Both the position numbers and the translations under genes were made by a program. Positions 1 through 4,040 of a stretch of 5,431 nt of DNA are shown in pieces (the stretch's first letter is position 1; each line of letters starts with the position of its first letter). This DNA comes from JAWXCH01 sp034440595 (GTDB taxonomy: Bacteria > Planctomycetota > Planctomycetia > Pirellulales > JALHPA01). The DNA lies in assembly GCA_034440595.1 (NCBI GenBank), contig JAWXCH010000413.1:1-5431 (forward strand), given 5' to 3'. Under the pieces are notes generated by a model. That model was not told the origin of the DNA. It was given only the letters and a program-made list of their open reading frames with translations, and ran no database searches.

Positions 1-328
1 GTTGATACGTTGGTGTAATGAGCTTACCGGCTGAATTCACAATGCGAATCGCCGCCGGATCGAACGGAGAAGAAGTCCGCCCTTCTAACTCAAACCCGAT
101 CAAGCCGTCACCCTCCATGCCAAGATGCTCTGGGGCTACGGTAATATCGATACGCTCGACACTGTTCGATTCGTTCAGGCTACCAAGAAATTCAGAAAAT
201 GCAAAATCCGCCGCCAGCAAACGGCGTTCTTCGAGCGTCTCAAAGTGGCAAGTATGTTTGCGATTAGGATGCTGTCGCTTAGTCTTGCCTGCCTGATCCT
301 TCTGACGACGAAACAGCTTGCCGAACAT
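1..328 (-). CDS. LEPR-XLL-type surface/secreted protein, N-terminal 109 codons (partial, runs off left edge)
   Basis: The reading frame is open from an ATG at 328 to the window edge. The first ~28 residues are strongly basic (MFGKLFRRQKDQ..., then KTKR and RKH) and lead into FETLEERRLLAAD at residues 29-41. That matches the planctomycete LEPR-XLL signature (LE-x-R-x-LLA-x-D) found at the N terminus of many very large exported or surface proteins, where it is thought to act as an export/sorting signal. A purine-rich AAAGGG (335-340, minus strand) lies 6 nt before the ATG and supports the start. Residues 42-109 begin the mature part, with an alternating hydrophobic pattern suggesting beta structure (for example IDITVAPEHLG), but I recognise no named domain. 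Family members are often hundreds to thousands of residues long, so most of the gene is probably outside the window. It lies 100 bp downstream of the PEP-CTERM gene on the same strand and may be cotranscribed with it. The class is fairly sure; the function is unknown. Confidence 0.82.
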   Translation of the reverse strand, partial: MFGKLFRRQKDQAGKTKRQHPNRKHTCHFETLEERRLLAADFAFSEFLGSLNESNSVERIDITVAPEHLGMEGDGLIGFELEGRTSSPFDPAAIRIVNSAGKLITPTYQ

Positions 329-397
329 GCTATGCCCTTTATTCTGGCGGTGAAAACGATCCCTTCCTCACGACGAACTCAGAACAGACGACTCACA

Positions 398-416
398 CTG
401 CTGGGCGAACCAGCAG
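398..416. repeat. 7-bp perfect hairpin between the PEP-CTERM and LEPR-XLL genes
   Basis: CTGCTGG (398-404) and CCAGCAG (410-416) pair perfectly around a 5-nt loop. The hairpin lies just downstream of the PEP-CTERM stop codon, in transcript direction. No T-run follows on the minus strand, so a classic intrinsic terminator is not supported. It could be a 3' mRNA-stabilising stem or a weak terminator, or simply chance. Confidence 0.4.
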
Positions 417-428
417 GCTTTACGCGAG

Positions 429-1103
429 TTAAACTGGATTCCCGCATGCGCGGGAATGACGATGGTGGCACGCTGCACTCTTTCGGCGGAGCGAAAGGCG
501 ACAGTGGGCAAACAAAGCAAGAACCACGCCGACGGCACATAACACCCAAGCGGCAGGCTCGGGAACAGCGTTGAAAGAAAGCCCTGGCCCGGCGACCAGA
601 CCCACTTCGATTGGATCGCCGGGACTGAATTGATAGCGCGTGGCATCGAACGAGCCGAAAGAGAATGTGAAATCCCCTTCCGCCAACACCGTTGCTTCAA
701 ACTCGATAAACGTCTTGGCGGTTTCGGCGGTTAGCAGGTGCGTATCACTGAAAGTTCCATAGAAAGCATCGACTTGCGAGATTCCCCCGCCAATACTGCT
801 GGTGCTAGCCTGGAAATCGAGCGGATCGTCGAGATTAACAGGAAGCAGATTGCCTTTGACAATCGATGCTTCCGATACGCTGACGTGCGAATTGGGAAAA
901 TGCACTGCCGCGGCCAGCATATCGAGTTGCGCCGGTGATTCCAGCCCGGATAACTCGACGCGAATTGACAGAGTGTCACCGATATTGACCGGACTACCGG
1001 CCTGCGGCGAAGCGAGCGACAGCATGGGTGCCGCGACAACGACTGGACCGCTGAAAACCGATAATGCAAGCGCAAAAACAAACCGCGAAAGAAACTTACC
1101 CAT
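429..1103 (-). CDS. PEP-CTERM sorting-domain protein with cohesin-like beta domain
   Basis: This 224-residue exported protein is probably processed by an exosortase. Residues 1-25 form a signal peptide: basic MGKFLSR, a hydrophobic stretch, then cleavage near VVVAA/P. Residues ~28-178 form a beta-rich domain that includes NIGDTLSIRVELSGL (40-54), AAAVHFP (64-70), TFIEFEATV (131-139) and GDFTFSFGSFDA (143-154). The pattern resembles the cohesin-like domains common in planctomycete PEP-CTERM proteins, but I infer this from spacing only. The C terminus has VPEP (180-183), a membrane segment (~185-200) and an Arg/Lys cluster (RLSLRRK, 202-208): the complete PEP-CTERM tripartite signal. About 14 further residues follow (to CGNPV), encoded by a REP-like palindrome, so the original protein probably ended near residue 210. 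The start has AGAGGG (1113-1118) 9 nt upstream and a promoter at 1223-1250. No exosortase gene is visible. Its ligand or role is unknown. Confidence 0.88.
   Translation of the reverse strand: MGKFLSRFVFALALSVFSGPVVVAAPMLSLASPQAGSPVNIGDTLSIRVELSGLESPAQLDMLAAAVHFPNSHVSVSEASIVKGNLLPVNLDDPLDFQASTSSIGGGISQVDAFYGTFSDTHLLTAETAKTFIEFEATVLAEGDFTFSFGSFDATRYQFSPGDPIEVGLVAGPGLSFNAVPEPAAWVLCAVGVVLALFAHCRLSLRRKSAACHHRHSRACGNPV
434..467. repeat. REP-like extragenic palindrome overlapping the 3' end of the PEP-CTERM gene
   Basis: The core is ATTCCCGC (438-445), loop ATGC (446-449), GCGGGAAT (450-457): a perfect 8-bp stem. It is flanked by CTGG (434-437) and GACGATGGTGG (458-468). This is the widespread ATTCCCGC-n-GCGGGAAT class of repeat; the Neisseria dRS3 element has a similar core, and comparable copies occur in many unrelated genomes. 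Read on the minus strand it encodes the HSRACGNP-type peptide that such repeats typically add to protein ends. Only one copy lies in this window, so multicopy status here comes from family knowledge. Confidence 0.8.
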
Positions 1104-1168
1104 TCGACTTAGCCCTCTGAATTGCCCTAATTGAAGAAAACCCCGCTACACAACCTGCCTAAAGTAGC

Positions 1169-1180
1169 CCATTGCAATGG
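1169..1180. promoter_or_regulatory. Perfect 12-bp palindrome in the PEP-CTERM gene leader
   Basis: CCATTGCAATGG is a perfect inverted repeat with no spacer. It lies about 40 nt downstream of the predicted transcription start and 65 nt before the start codon of the PEP-CTERM gene. It could be a binding site for a dimeric repressor placed as a roadblock, or a chance palindrome. No second copy is seen in the window. Confidence 0.3.
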
Positions 1181-1222
1181 AGAGTTGCCCAAAACAACGG
1201 AACAAATGAATCGCTGGTTCCG

Positions 1223-1250
1223 ATTATAGCGAAGCAATCGGATAATGCAA
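1223..1250 (-). promoter_or_regulatory. Sigma70-like promoter of the PEP-CTERM gene
   Basis: On the minus strand, TTGCAT (1245-1250, 4 of 6 to the -35 consensus) is separated by 16 bp from a perfect TATAAT (1223-1228). The surroundings (1200-1275) are clearly more AT-rich than the flanking genes. Transcription would start near 1216, giving a leader of about 110 nt to the ATG at 1103. The rest of the 1104-1350 gap holds the 12-bp palindrome at 1169-1180 and the ribosome binding site. I see no terminator for the FGE-like gene ending at 1351. Confidence 0.6.
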
Positions 1251-1350
1251 CAGAAATTATTGGATTATTTTTTCGTTGAGCGGCCGGAGTTTTCCTTTGC
1301 GCCGAGTGCCACTTATCGAAGCCGCTACGACAACGCAATCCTGACAGGCA

Positions 1351-2481
1351 TCAATCCTGGCACGGGTGCGTGACTCGTCCCCCTCTGCCACCGATATCCA
1401 GGCCGACATCCCAGATCGCCTTTTTCTCTTCTTCGGTTGGCTCGACTAGTGGGCGAACAATCCGGAAGCCCGAGAACTGTGCGTCGGTGTGATACCAGAC
1501 GCTTTGCGGAATCTGTGGATCCTGCTGTTTCCAATCAGGATTCGATGCGCGCCGAGCGGCACTGCGCAGTGCGTCTGGTTCATCGTCCCAGGCCCCGCCA
1601 CGCACGACATTGGGATAGAGCTTCGTCGGCAGCGCGACTGGATTGACGGCGTCCTTGCCGGTCAGCTTGGCATACTGCGCACGATCAAACACATCCAAGC
1701 ACCACTCGGTGACATTGCCATGCATATCGTGCAGACCCCACGGGTTCGGCTTCTTGGTGCCGATCTTGGCGTACTTTTCGGTTTCGCCATCGTTGTAATA
1801 GACGGCGTACTCGCCCAGCTTCTCTGGATCGTCGCCGAACGAATATGCGGTCTTTGTACCCGCACGACAAGCGTATTCCCATTCGGCTTCCGTCGGGAGT
1901 CGATAGTAGTGCCCGGTCTTGATGCTCAGCCACTGGCAGTACATGCGTGCCGCGTACTGCGTCATCGAAATCGCCGGAAAACCACTCTTGCCCATGCCAA
2001 ACGTCATGTCCGTGTAGGGGCTGGTTGGGCGAATCAAAGCATCGGCTGCCAGATCCTGCTTGCTCGGCTCGATCTCGTTCACCTTGCGGCGCTTGCAATC
2101 GATCGCAAACAGGTAGACTTCGTATTCGTCCCAGGTGACTTCATGCTTTCCCATCCAGAATGGCGCAATGGTGACTTCTTGCTGCGGGCCTTCGATCGGC
2201 TTGCGTCCCTCTTCGGACTCAGGGCTTCCCATCAGAAACTTGCCACCGGGGATCGGTACCATTTCAAACGTGATGGTGGTGTTGTTGATTTCCTCGGTGT
2301 ACGGCTTCATTTCCGTGGCGGTCTTGGCGGTGGAATTCGGCACTGGCTTAACGTCCTCAGCGGCGAATAATTTCGCACCAAAAAGTGCGAGGGAAAAAGT
2401 AGCGCAAATCGCCAGGCCGCTTCGTACAATCAAATGAGTCAGAGCTTGGCGTGCATGGGCACGATGAATTACGCTAGACAT
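1351..2481 (-). CDS. Exported FGE-sulfatase (SUMF1-like) domain protein lacking the catalytic cysteines
   Basis: This 376-residue protein has a Sec-type signal peptide (MSSVIHRAHARQ..., hydrophobic core ~21-38, cleavage near FAA/ED at 41) followed by an almost complete FGE-sulfatase domain (~68-345). Landmarks in order: MVPIPGGKFLMGS (74-86), FWMGKHEVTWDEY (108-120), FPAISMTQYAARMYCQWLS (168-186), YRLPTEAEWEYACRAGT (193-209), NPWGLHDMHGNVTEWCLD (246-263), VVRGGAWDD (292-300) and GFRIVRP (338-344). True formylglycine-generating enzymes have a cysteine pair shortly after the RGG motif. Here that stretch reads DDEPDALRSAARR with no cysteine, so sulfatase-activating chemistry is unlikely. More probably it uses the C-type-lectin-like fold for binding or another extracytoplasmic role. 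A ~40-residue segment (129-167) separates the second and third landmarks, and a Gly/Arg-rich tail (GGRGGR) follows the domain. The frame stays open upstream to an ATG at 2766, but the 2481 start gives a proper signal peptide and has AGGTG 7 nt before it. It is divergent from the apbE-like gene, and no sulfatase is nearby. Confidence 0.9.
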   Translation of the reverse strand: MSSVIHRAHARQALTHLIVRSGLAICATFSLALFGAKLFAAEDVKPVPNSTAKTATEMKPYTEEINNTTITFEMVPIPGGKFLMGSPESEEGRKPIEGPQQEVTIAPFWMGKHEVTWDEYEVYLFAIDCKRRKVNEIEPSKQDLAADALIRPTSPYTDMTFGMGKSGFPAISMTQYAARMYCQWLSIKTGHYYRLPTEAEWEYACRAGTKTAYSFGDDPEKLGEYAVYYNDGETEKYAKIGTKKPNPWGLHDMHGNVTEWCLDVFDRAQYAKLTGKDAVNPVALPTKLYPNVVRGGAWDDEPDALRSAARRASNPDWKQQDPQIPQSVWYHTDAQFSGFRIVRPLVEPTEEEKKAIWDVGLDIGGRGGRVTHPCQD

Positions 2482-2488
2482 AGATGAA

Positions 2489-2495
2489 CACCTGC
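2489..2495 (-). promoter_or_regulatory. Ribosome binding site fixing the start of the FGE-like gene
   Basis: On the minus strand GCAGGTG ends 7 nt before the ATG at 2481. This spacing, together with the signal peptide that begins at that ATG, decides in favour of 2481 over the upstream in-frame starts at 2574 and 2766. The 2766 start would overlap the divergent apbE-like gene by more than 150 bp. Confidence 0.6.
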
Positions 2496-2518
2496 AAATT
2501 TCAAAGGGTGCAAACGGA

Positions 2519-2546
2519 AGTATTGATATGAACTGTTGCTTGTCAT
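2519..2546 (-). promoter_or_regulatory. Candidate promoter of the FGE-like gene
   Basis: On the minus strand, ATGACA (2541-2546, 5 of 6 to the -35 consensus) is separated by 16 bp from AATACT (2519-2524, 4 of 6 to the -10 consensus). Transcription would start near 2512, giving a leader of about 30 nt. The -35 box overlaps the inverted repeat at 2533-2567. This is only a consensus match of moderate quality. Confidence 0.35.
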
Positions 2547-2567
2547 GGACGAACGACAAGCCAACAG
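2533..2567. promoter_or_regulatory. Inverted repeat (12-bp stem) in the divergent FGE-like/apbE spacer, possible shared operator
   Basis: CTGTTGCTTGTC (2533-2544) pairs with GACAAG-C-CAACAG (2555-2567). All 12 pairs are Watson-Crick, with one bulged C at 2561 and a 10-nt loop. The repeat sits centrally between a minus-strand -10 candidate (2519-2524) and a plus-strand -10-like box CATAAT (2572-2577), covering both -35 regions. That is where a dimeric regulator of a divergent pair would bind. The loop bases ATGGAC (2545-2550) are also complementary to GTCCAT (2569-2574), which allows a weaker alternative stem. Whether it acts as DNA operator or RNA leader structure cannot be told from sequence. 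Confidence 0.5.
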
Positions 2568-2611
2568 AGTCCATAATTTTACCAAACCAACTCAGCAAAA
2601 GAATTATAACG

Positions 2612-3772
2612 ATGCGAACAGCTACCTGTTCTACTACTCGGCGGGGATTTTTCGGTGGGATCCTGGCTACACTGCTATGCACACTGTCGCAATTAACACT
2701 GTTGCAATTAACACTGTCACTTGCCAGTGCAGCAGCAGCCGAGCCAGAATTATCGCGACCAGACAACCGGCCCGCGTCACAGTTGACACGGTTCGAGTCC
2801 AGTCAGCCACAGATGGGGGTTCCGTGGCGAATTGTAGTATACGCGACCGACAAGGAAGCCGCAAATATTGCGATTTCCGCCGCTTTTAAACGCATCAAAC
2901 AACTCAACGATATCCTCTCCGACTACGAGCCCGAGAGCGAATTGAGCCAGTTGGGGCTGACTTCCCCACAAAAATCCCCGGTAAAACTGAGCGCTGACCT
3001 GTTCAATGTGCTGGCGGCCGCTCAGCAGCTTTCCCAGCGATCCGCCGGGGCGTACGACATCTCGGTCGGGCCGGTGGTGAAGCTTTGGCGACGTGCGCGG
3101 CGGCAGCGCGAGATGCCAGACAAGGAGAAGCTGGCCGAGGCGCTGGCTGCGGTCGGATATCAGTCGATCAAACTGGATCCCGAGAATCGAACGGTGCAAC
3201 TTTTGAAACCCAAGATGCGGCTCGACGCCGGGGGCATCGGTATGGGGTACGCCGTGGACGAAGCGATGAAGGTTCTTAAGGAGCATGGCATTGCGTCAGC
3301 CATGATCGACGCGAGTGGGGATGTCGGCGTCAGCGATGCTCCGCCCGGCTCGGCTGGCTGGCGGATCGGCATTGATACTGAAACGGCAACCGGCCCGGCC
3401 TCGCGCTATGTGCTGTTGTCGAATGCGGCGATTACGACTTCCGGTGATGCGTTTCAACACGTTGAGATCAACGGCGTGCGCTATTCACACATTGCCGATC
3501 CACGAACGGGCCTCGGCCTGACCGATCAGAGTGCGGCGACAGTGATCGCCAAAGACTGTACGACTGCCGACAGTTTGACCAAGGCGGTGAGCGTACTTGG
3601 CCCAGTAGAGGGCTTCAAAGTCGTCGCGCAGTACCCAGGCGCGGAGGCGCTGTTAGTGCGGATTGTGAAACCGAAAGAAACGTCGAAAAAGAAAACAAAG
3701 CTGGAGCGATTCGAGACGCCGGGCTTTAAGAAGTATGTGGAAGGGATGCCGACACTGGCTCCGGGGGAGTGA
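2612..3772 (+). CDS. apbE: ApbE-family FAD:protein FMN transferase with Tat signal peptide
   Basis: ApbE enzymes move FMN from FAD onto a Thr/Ser of extracytoplasmic redox proteins (for example subunits of Nqr/Rnf complexes), releasing AMP, with Mg2+. From the ATG at 2612 it has 386 residues. A Tat signal (TTRRGFFGG at 8-16, hydrophobic core to ~38, cleavage near ASAAA/AEP) suggests export in folded form. Family landmarks: MGVPWRIVVYA (68-78), LSDYEPESELSQL (102-114), GAYDISVGPVVKLW (146-159), LDAGGIGMGYAVDEA (204-218), IDASGDVGV (232-240), ITTSGDAFQ (274-282), YSHIADPRTG (291-300, with the conserved His and Asp) and TADSLTKAVSVLGP (318-331, with the metal-site Asp). The usual Lys in GGIAKGYAVD is Met here, a position known to vary. 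The ~35-residue C-terminal extension is Lys-rich. An alternative ATG at 2528 has GGAAG 7 nt upstream and would add 28 residues, but 2612 gives a normal-length Tat leader and leaves room for the divergent promoters. No flavinylation substrate is in the window. Confidence 0.93.
   Translation: MRTATCSTTRRGFFGGILATLLCTLSQLTLLQLTLSLASAAAAEPELSRPDNRPASQLTRFESSQPQMGVPWRIVVYATDKEAANIAISAAFKRIKQLNDILSDYEPESELSQLGLTSPQKSPVKLSADLFNVLAAAQQLSQRSAGAYDISVGPVVKLWRRARRQREMPDKEKLAEALAAVGYQSIKLDPENRTVQLLKPKMRLDAGGIGMGYAVDEAMKVLKEHGIASAMIDASGDVGVSDAPPGSAGWRIGIDTETATGPASRYVLLSNAAITTSGDAFQHVEINGVRYSHIADPRTGLGLTDQSAATVIAKDCTTADSLTKAVSVLGPVEGFKVVAQYPGAEALLVRIVKPKETSKKKTKLERFETPGFKKYVEGMPTLAPGE
2681..2725 (+). repeat. 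15-bp tandem repeat encoding the hydrophobic core of the ApbE signal peptide
   Basis: Unit 1 is ACACTGTCGCAATTA (2681-2695), unit 2 is ACACTGTTGCAATTA (2696-2710, one mismatch), and unit 3 (2711-2725) begins ACACTGT and then diverges. The unit is in frame and encodes TLSQL, TLLQL, TLSLA. ACACTGC at 2669-2675 may be the decayed end of an earlier unit. Because the period is five codons, gain or loss of a unit would only change the length of the hydrophobic core. Confidence 0.75.
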
Positions 3773-3785
3773 TTTGTAGATGTAG

Positions 3786-3802
3786 GGGACGTGAAACGCA
3801 CC
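3786..3802. repeat. Degenerate palindrome, copy 1 (GGTGCGT-n3-ACGCACC type)
   Basis: GGGACGT (3786-3792), GAA, ACGCACC (3796-3802). Five of seven positions pair between the arms. It starts 13 bp after the apbE stop and resembles the palindrome at 3872-3888. It may be a decayed copy of an intergenic repeat. Confidence 0.4.
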
Positions 3803-3871
3803 GCGTACTTCGCTTGTGCTTGTATAACAATTCGCCTCCAATCTTGGCGCAGGGTTGCAATCCGATCATCC

Positions 3872-3888
3872 GGTGCGTGGAACGTACC
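3872..3888. repeat. Degenerate palindrome, copy 2 (GGTGCGT-n3-ACGTACC)
   Basis: GGTGCGT (3872-3878), GGA, ACGTACC (3882-3888). Six of seven positions pair. Its left arm is the exact reverse complement of the right arm of the element at 3786-3802, so the two look like members of one family 86 bp apart. The rest of 3773-3931 shows no gene or convincing signal. Confidence 0.45.
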
Positions 3889-3931
3889 AAGAACGACACG
3901 CAGATATTACTTTGCAGGAAAAGCTTGAACG

Positions 3932-4004
3932 ATGTTAGCCGCAGAGCGCGAATACGCTATAGTGTCCCTCGCCACGCGCTTCGCTAGCGCGTCGCGGCTA
4001 ACAT
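3932..4004. repeat. 73-bp element bounded by 11-bp perfect inverted repeats, upstream of the POT transporter
   Basis: ATGTTAGCCGC (3932-3942) and GCGGCTAACAT (3994-4004) are perfect inverted repeats around 51 nt. Inside, ACGCGCT (3974-3980) and AGCGCGT (3986-3992) form a 7-bp hairpin with a 5-nt loop, separated from the outer right arm by one base. A smaller 4-bp stem (AGCG 3945-3948 / CGCT 3955-3958) is possible, giving a branched fold. A T-run (4004-4008) follows the right arm on the plus strand, so the element could terminate rightward transcription from apbE. No target-site duplication is visible. The arms resemble TTAGCCGC-type repeats I associate with planctomycete intergenic DNA; this is an impression, not a database result. 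A repeat or structured terminator is more likely than a gene. Confidence 0.6.
3935..3963 (+). promoter_or_regulatory. Weak candidate promoter of the POT gene inside the 73-bp element
   Basis: TTAGCC (3935-3940, 3 of 6 to the -35 consensus) is separated by 17 bp from TATAGT (3958-3963, 5 of 6 to the -10 consensus). It would give a leader of about 70 nt to the ATG at 4041. The -35 match is poor and the site lies within the inverted-repeat element, so this is only a possibility. No other promoter for the transporter is apparent in the gap. Confidence 0.2.
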
Positions 4005-4040
4005 TTTTCCACGTCTGACTGCACTTCGAACTGGGCCACA

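Noticed and set aside
398..416. Intrinsic terminator of the PEP-CTERM gene
   Set aside because: The hairpin is good, but no U-tract follows on the minus strand, so it is listed only as a hairpin.
18..574. Plus-strand small ORFs at the left end
   Set aside because: They are antisense to the LEPR-XLL and PEP-CTERM genes, and part of one is a translation of the REP palindrome and hairpin. They show no protein signature.
1304..1322. Sigma54-like promoter (TGGCAC on the minus strand) for the PEP-CTERM gene, as some PEP-CTERM genes have
   Set aside because: The GC doublet expected 12 nt after the GG is displaced by one base and the TT before it is absent. The sigma70-like site at 1223-1250 is far better.
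1489..2370. Long plus-strand open frame of 293 codons
   Set aside because: It is antisense to the FGE-like gene, whose protein carries clear family motifs across the same bases. The antisense translation shows no recognisable domain and is a shadow.
2533..2574. RNA pseudoknot formed by loop bases 2545-2550 pairing with 2569-2574
   Set aside because: With a 12-bp first stem, the connecting loops would be 0 and 1 nt, too short to span the stems. The two pairings are alternatives, not a pseudoknot.
2681..2725. CRISPR-like direct repeats
   Set aside because: The units are 15 bp, contiguous without spacers, and in frame within a signal peptide. This is a coding minisatellite.
2482..2766. N-terminal extension of the FGE-like gene to the ATG at 2766
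   Set aside because: It would bury the signal peptide after 95 residues, overlap the divergent apbE-like gene, and ignore the good ribosome binding site at 2489-2495.
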